Origin: an uncultured Clostridia bacterium
Lineage (GTDB): Bacteria > Bacillota > Clostridia > Christensenellales > UBA1242
Assembly (NCBI GenBank): GCA_934746645.1
Contig: CAKVFE010000001.1
Span: 751,483-815,482 of the forward strand
Length of the DNA stretch: 64,000 bases
Direction: 5' to 3'
Positions 53,259 to 61,135 of this stretch are shown here, in pieces (position 1 is the stretch's first letter; each line of letters starts with the position of its first letter). The notes under the pieces are model-generated. The model was given only the letters and a program-made list of their open reading frames with translations, made no database searches and had not been told where the DNA came from. Made by a program: the position numbers and the translations under genes.

Positions 53259-53792
53259 TTAAATATTCAAATTTTCTTTTATGTACTTAATTACTTTTGG
53301 AGCACATATCAAAAACCAAGAAGAGTATTTTTGTGGGTTGTTGACTAAGTCTAAACTTAATGTATCTATATCTACCCATTGGATATCATTGACTTCTTCT
53401 TTATTAAGCTCAATTTTTGTATTACTATCAAAATGACCCAATATTGCATGGTCATACTCGTACTCATAAAGATTGTCATTAAACTTAGTAAGATATGTAA
53501 AAGTAAACAATTCGGTAAGATTGTTGCAAGATATGTTTACTTCTTCTTTTAATCTTTGCTTAGCATCAGCCAATACATCATTGGTTCGTGGGTGACTGCA
53601 ACAAGTATTTGCCCATAGTCCACCAGAATGATATTTTGAAAATGCACGCTGTTGTATCAACAATTTGTTTTTGTCATACAAAAAGACTGAAAAAGCTCTG
53701 TGCAACATTGGTTGACTATGTGCTTTTTCTTTACTTATTCTACCTATTTCATTGTCGAAAATATCGACTAAAATTAAATCATTATTACTCAT
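53259..53792 (-). CDS. idi: Isopentenyl-diphosphate delta-isomerase, type 1
   Basis: 177 residues from the ATG at 53792, chosen because AATAAT ends six bases before it; the ATG 24 bases upstream lies within the promoter spacer. The Nudix-fold Idi-1 is clear: LHRAFSVFLYD, WANTCCSHPR (catalytic Cys), RLKEEV and YEYEYDHAI (catalytic Glu). It converts IPP to DMAPP for isoprenoids. Many Bacillota use the unrelated type 2 enzyme. Leaderless mRNA is likely. Confidence 0.92.
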   Translation of the reverse strand: MSNNDLILVDIFDNEIGRISKEKAHSQPMLHRAFSVFLYDKNKLLIQQRAFSKYHSGGLWANTCCSHPRTNDVLADAKQRLKEEVNISCNNLTELFTFTYLTKFNDNLYEYEYDHAILGHFDSNTKIELNKEEVNDIQWVDIDTLSLDLVNNPQKYSSWFLICAPKVIKYIKENLNI

Positions 53793-53798
53793 ACATAT

Positions 53799-53827
53799 AT
53801 TATTGATTATTTTCATTGTTTAGTCAA
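53799..53827 (-). promoter_or_regulatory. Leaderless promoter of idi
   Basis: Minus strand: TTGACT (53827-53822), 17-bp spacer, AATAAT (53804-53799), six bases, ATG. Confidence 0.65.
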
Positions 53828-53959
53828 ATAATTGTAATGTCAAATATTGTAATTTAATTGATACATATTGGTTATTAGTATATGATATTTTAATAAAATC
53901 ACTTCGTAACCAACAATTATTTGTAAACTAATTTTATTAGTTATTTAAATAAGAATATA

Positions 53960-53995
53960 AAAAAGACACATAAATTAATATGTGCCTTTTGTTTT
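53960..53995 (-). terminator. Terminator of eno
   Basis: Stem CACATA/TATGTG with surrounding AAAAGA/CTTTTG, T run on the minus strand. Confidence 0.8.
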
Positions 53996-53997
53996 TA

Positions 53998-55311
53998 CTA
54001 TTTTAAATTAAAGAAAGCTTTTCTTCCAAGATATTTTGCTTGAGTTCCAAGTTCTTCTTCGATTCTTAATAATTGGTTGTATTTAGCAACTCTATCTGTT
54101 CTTGAAGGTGCACCAGTTTTGATTTGACCAGCATTTAGAGCTACTGACAAGTCAGCGATTGTTACATCTTCGGTTTCGCCACTTCTGTGAGATACAACAG
54201 CTGTGTATCCAGCACGGTTAGCCATTTGGATAGCGTTAAGTGTTTCGGTTAAAGTACCAATTTGGTTAAGTTTGATAAGTATAGAATTGGTTACGCCCAT
54301 ATCAATACCTTTACTCAATCTTTCTGTGTTGGTTACAAACAAGTCATCACCAACAAGTTGGATTTTCTTACCAAGTCTTTCGGTCATCTTCTTCCAGCCG
54401 TCCCAGTCTTCTTCAGCTAGACCATCTTCTAGTGAGATAATAGGGTATTTTTCAGCCATCTTTTCCCAATAACTTATCATTTCGTCACAGGTAAATTCTT
54501 CACCAGTCTTCCAGAAATAATAATTTCCTTCGTGACCAATCTTTTTAGCTTCGTCATACATTTCTGTAGCAGCAGCATCTATAGCGATGCAGATATCTGT
54601 GCCAGGTTTGTATCCAGCTTTTTCTATAGCTTCTACTATACTTTGCAATGCTTCTTCATCACTCTTTAGGTTAGGGGCAAAACCACCTTCGTCACCAACT
54701 GATGTGGCATAACCCTTAGCTTTTAAAACTGATTTTAGATTGTGGAATACTTCAGCACACCATCTTAAACATTCAGCAAATGATTTTGCTCCAACTGGCA
54801 TAATCATAAATTCTTGAACATTGACACTATTGTCAGCGTGTTTGCCACCATTAAGAATATTCATCATAGGTACAGGAAGTGTGCATGCGTTGCAACCACC
54901 AATGTAGTTGTATAGTGGTAGTCCTACAGCGTTAGCAGCAGCTTTTGCTACAGCAATAGATACGCCTAAGATTGCGTTTGCACCAAATCTACCTTTGTTA
55001 GGTGTTCCGTCTAGAGCTATCATAGCATTGTCAATTTCTGATTGGTTAAGAGCGTTCATACCAACTACAAGTTCTTTAAGTTCGGTATTAACAGCGTTAA
55101 CTGCTTTTTCTACAGATTTACCAAGATATTTGCTCTTGTCGCCATCTCTAAGTTCTACTGCTTCAAAAGAACCTGTTGATGCTCCACTTGGTACAGCGGC
55201 TCTGCCGATATAACCACCTTCTAGAACAACTTCAACTTCTACAGTTGGGTTACCTCTAGAGTCAAGTATTTGTCTTCCAACAACATCTGTGATTTCTAAA
55301 TAATTTTTCAT
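53998..55311 (-). CDS. eno: Enolase
   Basis: 437 residues, normal length. Motifs: GRQILDSRGNPTVEVEV, the metal-binding loop SGASTGSFEA, ISLEDGLAEEDWDGW, LIKLNQIGTLTETL and VVSHRSGETEDV. It converts 2-phosphoglycerate to phosphoenolpyruvate. Strong AAAGGGGG ribosome site. The GC-richer codons than neighbours fit high expression. Confidence 0.98.
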   Translation of the reverse strand: MKNYLEITDVVGRQILDSRGNPTVEVEVVLEGGYIGRAAVPSGASTGSFEAVELRDGDKSKYLGKSVEKAVNAVNTELKELVVGMNALNQSEIDNAMIALDGTPNKGRFGANAILGVSIAVAKAAANAVGLPLYNYIGGCNACTLPVPMMNILNGGKHADNSVNVQEFMIMPVGAKSFAECLRWCAEVFHNLKSVLKAKGYATSVGDEGGFAPNLKSDEEALQSIVEAIEKAGYKPGTDICIAIDAAATEMYDEAKKIGHEGNYYFWKTGEEFTCDEMISYWEKMAEKYPIISLEDGLAEEDWDGWKKMTERLGKKIQLVGDDLFVTNTERLSKGIDMGVTNSILIKLNQIGTLTETLNAIQMANRAGYTAVVSHRSGETEDVTIADLSVALNAGQIKTGAPSRTDRVAKYNQLLRIEEELGTQAKYLGRKAFFNLK

Positions 55312-55534
55312 TGTGTTCCCCCTTTATTTAAGCAAATTGCAAAGTATTAATAGTTTGTTTCTGCAATTTATTCACAACAATATTATATCTTTTACCATTG
55401 GTATTAGTCAAACAAAAGCCACTTGTTAGTGGCAAATGTGTTTCAATTAAATATAAGAGTAAAAAGTAACTATTGTAGCTAAACTAAATATATAGTTTGT
55501 ATTAATAGGGCAAAGATTAATACTTTTAATTTAA

Positions 55535-55563
55535 TTGACTTCGTATAAAAATTTTCATATACA
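55535..55563 (+). promoter_or_regulatory. Promoter of candidate small RNA 1
   Basis: TTGACT (55535-55540), 17-bp spacer, TATACA (55558-55563). Confidence 0.6.
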
Positions 55564-55569
55564 TAATAT

Positions 55570-55654
55570 ATGTTATATATGTTGCGCTTAATAGCCGATA
55601 TATAATGTTGATTATTGTCAACGATTAGATGGTAGCTAAATGCTACCTTTTTTA
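55570..55654 (+). ncRNA. Candidate small RNA 1
   Basis: About 85 bases from the predicted start to a strong terminator (GGTAGC-TAAAT-GCTACC plus TTTTTT). Inside, GTTGA-TTATTG-TCAAC forms another hairpin. No open frame of useful length. Family unknown. Confidence 0.4.
55631..55654 (+). terminator. Terminator of candidate small RNA 1
   Basis: Perfect 6-bp GC-containing stem GGTAGC/GCTACC, 5-base loop, six T. Confidence 0.85.
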
Positions 55655-55684
55655 TTTTGTTTCATTTAATTTATCGTATCATTC

Positions 55685-55713
55685 TGGACAATTTTAGCAT
55701 AATAGGTTATTCT
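55685..55713 (+). promoter_or_regulatory. Promoter of candidate small RNA 2
   Basis: TGGACA (55685-55690), 17-bp spacer, TATTCT (55708-55713). Confidence 0.5.
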
Positions 55714-55719
55714 AATTGA

Positions 55720-55773
55720 AAGATAGGATACAGAGCGAGTTTGTTTATCATTTATCGACATCCTGTCTTTTTT
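55720..55773 (+). ncRNA. Candidate small RNA 2
   Basis: About 54 bases, almost entirely one hairpin: GATAGGAT pairs with ATCCTGTC (one wobble) around a 30-base loop and is followed by TTTTTT. Could also be a stray terminator. Confidence 0.3.
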
Positions 55774-55960
55774 GTTTCCGTTTTTTATCTATATAATATT
55801 TGTTTCTCCTTTTTTAACTTTTACCATACCAATAATATTATAATATATTTAATTTTAATAATATATTAAATATAATTTATTTTGATAATTTACATTATTG
55901 TTATACAATTTATTGTGTGAATTACTAGTAAATAATTAACTTAAAATTTTGGAGTTTAAT

Positions 55961-56365
55961 ATGAAGAAAGTTATTGAAGTTGTTGCTGGAATCATAGAAT
56001 ATGAAGGGAATATTCTTTGTATGCAAAGAAATAAAAGTAAATGTGATGAAGTAAGCTATAAATGGGAGTTCCCAGGTGGAAAGATTGAAGTAGGTGAAAG
56101 TCAAGAAAATGCTTTGATTCGTGAACTTAGTGAAGAAATGTGTATGGAAGTCAATGTGATTGGACATTTTTGCGATGTAGAATATGAATATGCTGATTAT
56201 ATTGTTAATATGCATTGCTATAAGTGTACAACAAATAACTCAAACTTTGTTATGAATGTACATAAAGATTATAGATGGCTACCTTTAAACCAATTGGATA
56301 TATTAGACTGGGCACCTGCTGATTGGCCGGTTGTAAAAATGTTAATGAAAGAAAAAAGACCATAA
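55961..56365 (+). CDS. Nudix hydrolase, MutT-like
   Basis: 134 residues from the ATG at 55961 (TTGGAG upstream). WEFPGGK and the Nudix box GGKIEVGESQENALIRELSE with EEM are intact. A role in removing oxidised or unwanted nucleoside triphosphates is likely. The stop codon lies inside the terminator hairpin loop, so the mRNA ends right after the gene. Confidence 0.9.
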   Translation: MKKVIEVVAGIIEYEGNILCMQRNKSKCDEVSYKWEFPGGKIEVGESQENALIRELSEEMCMEVNVIGHFCDVEYEYADYIVNMHCYKCTTNNSNFVMNVHKDYRWLPLNQLDILDWAPADWPVVKMLMKEKRP

Positions 56366-56379
56366 TCGGTCTTTTTTTT
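56354..56379 (+). terminator. Terminator overlapping the Nudix stop codon
   Basis: Stem AAAGACC/GGTCTTT with the TAA stop in its loop, then a long T run. Confidence 0.88.
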
Positions 56380-56401
56380 GTTTTATAAAAAGTTGTAAAA
56401 A

Positions 56402-56944
56402 TTACATACTATGCCCATTGTCTTTTGTGATGCTAAGATGTGGTAAGCCAATGTTTGTAAGTGTTCGGTTGATAGACTCTTCGCTTAATGGCTTTGTCTT
56501 TGGGTTGATATCGACTAAGTGATTTTTCAAAGCTGGGTGCAATTCAATTTTGTTACTGTCAAATATGATATAATTTTTTATTTTGCTTACATCTTTATCT
56601 TTTTTAAACATTGTTAAATAGTCTTCAATTGCTTTAGATTTGTCTTTGTCTTCACTAAACAAATAATCTGTTGTGTGGATTATATCCCCAAACATATCAC
56701 ATTGGTATAATAGATGTTCAGTATACTCAGCATCTGTAGGAGTTAAAACCATTTCTACATTGTAATAGCGTCCCAATTGTTTTAAAAATGTGTTAAAAAT
56801 TTCCATTGAATGTGGATTAATAACTTCATCATAAAAAGTGTCTGAGCCTTTTCTCTTTATTATATTAAAATATTTTATATCATTAAGAGCGTTGTGTGCA
56901 TCAAGAAAAATATAAAATTTTTTCTTATCACTTTGATAATCCAT
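56402..56944 (-). CDS. Unknown protein, weak HAD-like resemblance
   Basis: 180 residues from the ATG at 56944 (GAGGA upstream). The start KKFYIFLDAHNAL recalls the first strand of HAD phosphatases, and NYIIFDSN a later Asp strand, in the manner of HAD domains from RNA-repair proteins. The catalytic D-x-D is broken (Asp-Ala-His-Asn), so it is a divergent member or a false lead. Soluble, no signal peptide. Confidence 0.7.
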   Translation of the reverse strand: MDYQSDKKKFYIFLDAHNALNDIKYFNIIKRKGSDTFYDEVINPHSMEIFNTFLKQLGRYYNVEMVLTPTDAEYTEHLLYQCDMFGDIIHTTDYLFSEDKDKSKAIEDYLTMFKKDKDVSKIKNYIIFDSNKIELHPALKNHLVDINPKTKPLSEESINRTLTNIGLPHLSITKDNGHSM

Positions 56945-56982
56945 ATATATCCTCAAAATTTTATTATATTTATATTATCGGA

Positions 56983-57112
56983 AGTTAGACGAAAGCAGTG
57001 CGAAGCAATATTTTCGTATAACTGATGTTTATTCAAACTGTGATGCCACGATTTATTGTGGAATTGCGATTAGCAACTTGATTTACGAACATAGTGAGTA
57101 AATCAACATCAC
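56983..57112. repeat. Structured intergenic element
   Basis: Several nested hairpins: AGTTAGACGAAA/TTTCGTATAACT (one mismatch), then an outer stem GTGATG/CATCAC (57040-57045 and 57107-57112) enclosing CCAC/GTGG and GATTTAC/GTAAATC. It looks like a REP or mobile hairpin element distinct from repeats A and B. No second copy is seen in this window. Confidence 0.55.
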
Positions 57113-57202
57113 ATAGTTTATATTATATCTTCCTTATCCCAAATTGCAAGTAATTTTATTTAAGGAGTATTGATTAAAACTGCAAAATATTCCATCAACA
57201 CA

Positions 57203-58363
57203 TTATATTTCTCTTTCTAAGGTTATGCCTTCTTTAAACATACATGGTTGGTCGCATTTAAATTCGCCACTAGTACAACGAGCACCTTTTAAATATTTTT
57301 CAAGATAATGCTTAACAAGTGTGTTAGTTGTGATATCGTGATATTTTTTTAGAGTATATTCAGTTTGACGCATAATTTCTAGTTGAGCAAATGAGCATAA
57401 TCTTTCTTTTGTTTTCAATATGAAATTTTCTACAGTTCCTCTTTCATTTATTTTTATTAGTTCGGCTTGTGGGTGAATATCTTTTACTTTGTCCATATCG
57501 TTTAACCATTGTTGACACAAATCTTTATCATTTTTGATTATTTCTGGTATATAAAACTGAGGTGTAGTTAAAGGTAAAATTTCATAACTTAATGTACGAT
57601 GTCTTTGTGCTTGTGCTAAGCTGGCAAATGATCCTAAGTATGTTGTGCAATAATTTTCTCCAAACTCTTCTTGTCTTTCACGATTGGCAAATAGAGAAAA
57701 TTGTCTAGATTTTCTATCATCTAGTAGGGCAGAGTCTATTAGATCGAACTCTTTTAATCTTTCTACAAATATTTTTCCATAGGAAGACAATTTTTGTAAA
57801 TATACATTTTCATTGTTTTCTAGTTGTGTAAGCCAATGTGCTATATAGTTTAGTTGTCTGTATGAAGTGGTATATACCATACTGGTTGGTGTATAAATTG
57901 ATAAAAAGTATCTTGCATTTTCTTGTGCAAGTTTTTTTATTCTTCTTTCATCAAAAAATGGAGATGTGCCACCATATTTTTTTGTTATTGTATCAACAAA
58001 AATATCGTACCATTTGTTGTATAGTTTTTTCTCAACGGTACTGCAATTGGTCATAATTGTATATCTAGCAGATTTTTCACTGGTTGTATACATTTTTTCA
58101 TTGTTAAGTATCATAGCTAACAACTTAGGTATTTGGTCAATGTATAGCGAAATATATTCGTGGTCAAATACACTGTGGTGTCCATTGTTTTTAGTAAGGT
58201 TACATCTTTTTAGAGTTTTTTCTTGCGATTCGTTGATCAAATCATCAAATGTGTTGGGCATATAGCAGACACCTGCAACCTTTCCACTAAATATATTGTA
58301 TTGTTCGCTATTCTCAAAATTTTTAGAATCTGTAGCTGTTGTAGCTATAATTTTTATCTCCAT
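57203..58363 (-). CDS. thyX: Flavin-dependent thymidylate synthase, long form
   Basis: 386 residues, against about 220-250 for classic ThyX. The C-terminal half has the core motif QRHRTLSYE (254-261). The N-terminal half has a second ThyX-like pattern (HHSVFDHEYISLYI then TTSEKSARYT), so the chain looks like two fused or duplicated ThyX modules. It makes dTMP from dUMP using FAD and methylene-folate. GGGAG upstream. Divergent from the LysR gene. Confidence 0.9.
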   Translation of the reverse strand: MEIKIIATTATDSKNFENSEQYNIFSGKVAGVCYMPNTFDDLINESQEKTLKRCNLTKNNGHHSVFDHEYISLYIDQIPKLLAMILNNEKMYTTSEKSARYTIMTNCSTVEKKLYNKWYDIFVDTITKKYGGTSPFFDERRIKKLAQENARYFLSIYTPTSMVYTTSYRQLNYIAHWLTQLENNENVYLQKLSSYGKIFVERLKEFDLIDSALLDDRKSRQFSLFANRERQEEFGENYCTTYLGSFASLAQAQRHRTLSYEILPLTTPQFYIPEIIKNDKDLCQQWLNDMDKVKDIHPQAELIKINERGTVENFILKTKERLCSFAQLEIMRQTEYTLKKYHDITTNTLVKHYLEKYLKGARCTSGEFKCDQPCMFKEGITLEREI

Positions 58364-58458
58364 ATTTTATCTCCCGAATTTAATTTCCTTAGACATTATA
58401 TTAAAGTTTTGATATAATGTAAAATATGAAATATTTATTGTGGAGATAAGTAAAATTT

Positions 58459-59334
58459 ATGGCAAATTTAAATCTATATAAAACCTTTGTAGTTGTTGCA
58501 GAGTGTAAAAATATAACTACAGCTAGTAAAAAATTGTTTATATCTCAACCTGCATTAACTATGCAGATAAAACAATTGGAAGAAAGTGTCGGTGGTAGTT
58601 TGTTTGTTAGAAAGAATAAAGGACTAGAACTTACTTCGCTAGGTACATTGTTGTTAAATAATGTTAAACCATTGATAGGTAAATTAGACGAACTTGAAAA
58701 TATAGGCGATAGACAATCAAAATTAGAATCTGGATTTTTGCGTATTGGTTCCAACTCTTCCAACTGCAATCAAATTATCTCTCAATACCTTATAGCTTTT
58801 GCAAAACAATATCCCAATATAAATATAAGTATGTGTAGGGAAAGTGGTGATAGATTGGTAGAGATGTTGGAAGAAGATAAATTGGACATTATCTTTACCG
58901 ACACTTGCAATACTCCTAAAGATATACTAGAAATTAAAAAGTTTCCAGTAGTGTATCAATTGATTGGTAATTATGATTATTATTTAAAGTACAAAGATTA
59001 CAAAATCAATGATAAAAACTTTCCACTTGAAGATTTAATATTACCTAATAGCAAGAATAATTCAAGAAAGTATATAGACGATTATATGTATGAAAACAAT
59101 ATTAAGTTTAACCCAAAATATGAATTGGATAATTATATCTTAGTTTATGATTTTGTTAAAAATGGATTAGGTATTGCATTTGTTAATTTGGACTATTATG
59201 AAGATAAAATAGATAAAAAAGAAGTGTATCCACTTTGTCCAAATACCACAATCAATCTTAGAAATTTTTCAGTTTATTGCAATAGTAACGCTTTTAATCC
59301 AGCAAAAACTAAATTTTGTGATATTTTAAAATGA
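58459..59334 (+). CDS. LysR-family transcriptional regulator
   Basis: 291 residues. N-terminal winged helix-turn-helix (FVVVAECKNITTASKKLFISQPALT split at the turn) and a periplasmic-binding-type effector domain. It is divergently placed next to thyX and upstream of the ART-like genes; LysR proteins often control a divergent neighbour. GGAG is rather far (about 14 bases) from the ATG. Confidence 0.92.
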   Translation: MANLNLYKTFVVVAECKNITTASKKLFISQPALTMQIKQLEESVGGSLFVRKNKGLELTSLGTLLLNNVKPLIGKLDELENIGDRQSKLESGFLRIGSNSSNCNQIISQYLIAFAKQYPNINISMCRESGDRLVEMLEEDKLDIIFTDTCNTPKDILEIKKFPVVYQLIGNYDYYLKYKDYKINDKNFPLEDLILPNSKNNSRKYIDDYMYENNIKFNPKYELDNYILVYDFVKNGLGIAFVNLDYYEDKIDKKEVYPLCPNTTINLRNFSVYCNSNAFNPAKTKFCDILK

Positions 59335-59451
59335 TTGTTTTTTGTACTATAAATATTGAGTTTATGACATAAAATATATTGAAAATGACAATTATATTAT
59401 GTTTTGGAGTTTGTTAACAGTATTGTGTTTGTTGTTATACATACTTAGGTA

Positions 59452-59480
59452 TTGCAATTTTTAAAGTGAGTTGATATAAT
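59452..59480 (+). promoter_or_regulatory. Leaderless promoter of ART-like gene 1
   Basis: TTGCAA (59452-59457), 17-bp spacer, TATAAT (59475-59480), six bases, ATG. Upstream bases read AGGTA, giving AGGTATTGCAA. Confidence 0.8.
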
Positions 59481-59486
59481 ATATAT

Positions 59487-60209
59487 ATGGAAAATATTGT
59501 AATTAAAAACAATTCAATAGTTAAACCTGCAGTCAGCAATGGCGTCTTTGGGTCTGTACAATTATTTGATTTTATACATTCACCAGACTTTAGAGAACTT
59601 GTAAAAAGAGTTAGACCTAATAGAGCCAATGCCCCAAGACCAGATAAAATATTGACTAGTCTTATAGAAGAAAAGGGCTTTAATGCTTTACCTGTTATTG
59701 TTGATAAAGATAAGTATAGTCTTTTAATTGAAAGCAAACTTACTCGTATATATAGAGGGGTATGCTATAGAGATGCTATCAATGATTTTGCTTATAATAC
59801 TCAAATGTATGTAAGTAAAGGTATGTATTGTAGTGGAGTATATTTTTTGTATGGTGATACAGCTAAAGATAGAGCTGAGTCATATATGATTATGCATACA
59901 CCACCTATGTATTGCAAAGGACATTATGACGGCGCAATTATTGAAGCTGTTGTAAGTGCTGATGCAAAAATTATTGATATTGAAGACGCTTACAAGTTGC
60001 AAGAAAAAATGGTTAATAAAATTGATAGTATGTCCAATCTATCAGACAACGCAAAAACTAAATTGATGTATTTATTATCAGATGATGTATCTAAATGTGC
60101 ATTGCTTAATGGTTATGATGCTATCAATATAAAATCAAAAGAATATTTGGTTATGCTTAATCGTAACAAACTTATTATGCAAAAACCAAAAGAACGCACA
60201 AGGGAATAA
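59487..60209 (+). CDS. ADP-ribosyltransferase-like protein 1
   Basis: 240 residues, soluble. A conserved N-terminal block (NGVFGSVQLFD) and LIEEKGFNALPVIVD precede an ART-like core: YRGV (Arg90), SKGMYCSGVYFLYG, a following A..SY, DAKIID and GYDAINI, ending KEYLVMLNRNKLIMQ (Glu219). This order matches ART domains known from phage head-morphogenesis proteins (RG, then GKGIY-G-YF, then A..Y, DAK-I, GYDAI, VLNR). Here the domain stands alone. First of three tandem paralogues. No ribosome site; leaderless promoter. Target unknown. Confidence 0.8.
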   Translation: MENIVIKNNSIVKPAVSNGVFGSVQLFDFIHSPDFRELVKRVRPNRANAPRPDKILTSLIEEKGFNALPVIVDKDKYSLLIESKLTRIYRGVCYRDAINDFAYNTQMYVSKGMYCSGVYFLYGDTAKDRAESYMIMHTPPMYCKGHYDGAIIEAVVSADAKIIDIEDAYKLQEKMVNKIDSMSNLSDNAKTKLMYLLSDDVSKCALLNGYDAINIKSKEYLVMLNRNKLIMQKPKERTRE

Positions 60210-60213
60210 TTGT

Positions 60214-60245
60214 AAAGAGAGTTAGTGAATACTAATTCTCTTTTT
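60214..60245 (+). terminator. Terminator of ART-like gene 1
   Basis: Stem AGAGAGTTAGT/ACTAATTCTCT (one wobble), loop GAAT, then T. Confidence 0.85.
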
Positions 60246-60269
60246 ATATTTGTATGGTTAATATGAGTA

Positions 60270-60298
60270 TTGCAATCTAATGGTAGATTTGGTATAAT
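60270..60298 (+). promoter_or_regulatory. Leaderless promoter of ART-like gene 2
   Basis: TTGCAA (60270-60275), 17-bp spacer, TATAAT (60293-60298), six bases, ATG: the same geometry as gene 1, with GAGTA upstream. Confidence 0.8.
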
Positions 60299-60304
60299 TG
60301 AAAT

Positions 60305-61033
60305 ATGGAAAAAATAATAAAAAATAATTCAATATGTAAGCAAGCCAAACATAATGGTATATTTGGTTCGGTAGAATTGTTTGATATGATTAATTCTGAC
60401 GAAATTGACGATTTGATCAAACAATGCTATAGAGATTTGGGCAAAGAAGTATATCCCGATGCTATACTTACACGACTTATAGAAGAAAAGGGCTTTAATG
60501 CTCGTCCAGTACTATTGGACAAACATAGTTATTCTTTGCTTATCACTAGCAAACTTACTCGTATATATAGAGGGGTATGCTATAAAAATGCAGTAAAAGA
60601 TTTTGTTTATAATGACAAAATGTTTGTTGGCAAAGGTATATATTGCAATGGAATATATTTTGCTTATGGAGATCATTCTAGAGAAGAAGCCGAATCATAT
60701 ATGGCTAGTCGAAGACCTAATTTATTTAAGAAAGGCTGGCGTGACGGAGCTGTGTTAGATGCATATATAGCACAAGATGCTAAAATTATTGATTTTCATA
60801 ATTTGGTACTTTTGCGTAATAAAATGGTTAAGAAAGCTAATAGATATAAAGACTTGTCACCTACAGCAAAAGCAAAACTAATAGAAATATTGTCTGACGA
60901 TATATCTAAGAGTGCAGTTTTGTGTGGCTATGATGCTATCAATATTCATCATCAACAATATATGGTTGTTCTTAATCGTGGTAAGCTTATTATGCAAAAA
61001 CCAAACGGTAAAGAAAAAATAAACGAAAGATAA
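60305..61033 (+). CDS. ADP-ribosyltransferase-like protein 2
   Basis: 242 residues, paralogue of gene 1. Landmarks: NGIFGSVELFD, LIEEKGFNARPVLLD, YRGV (Arg89), GKGIYCNGIYFAYG, EAESY, DAKIID, GYDAINI. The C-terminal strand reads HQQYMVVLNRGKLIM, so Gln218 stands where genes 1 and 3 have Glu. If that residue is catalytic, this copy may be inactive or altered. Reads through to a stop six codons later than gene 3 because of a one-base difference in an A run. Leaderless promoter; no good terminator follows. Confidence 0.8.
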   Translation: MEKIIKNNSICKQAKHNGIFGSVELFDMINSDEIDDLIKQCYRDLGKEVYPDAILTRLIEEKGFNARPVLLDKHSYSLLITSKLTRIYRGVCYKNAVKDFVYNDKMFVGKGIYCNGIYFAYGDHSREEAESYMASRRPNLFKKGWRDGAVLDAYIAQDAKIIDFHNLVLLRNKMVKKANRYKDLSPTAKAKLIEILSDDISKSAVLCGYDAINIHHQQYMVVLNRGKLIMQKPNGKEKINER

Positions 61034-61135
61034 AAAGATAATCTAGAAATATTATAGTACTATCATTTATAAAATGAATAAATAAAGAAATTGCCTTGTG
61101 TAAGAAAATTATTAAGGAATTAGTATAAGAAAAAT

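Larger units (their letters stand above)
55312..55960. other. Long intergenic region with small-RNA-like units
   Basis: No protein gene seen. A hairpin GCCACT-TGTT-AGTGGC lies near 55427. Two promoter-terminator pairs on the plus strand (55535-55654 and 55685-55773) look like short transcription units. Confidence 0.65.

Noticed and set aside
59435..59737. 100-codon minus-strand frame opposite ART-like gene 1
   Set aside because: It covers the promoter and first codons of the ART-like gene and lacks a ribosome site.
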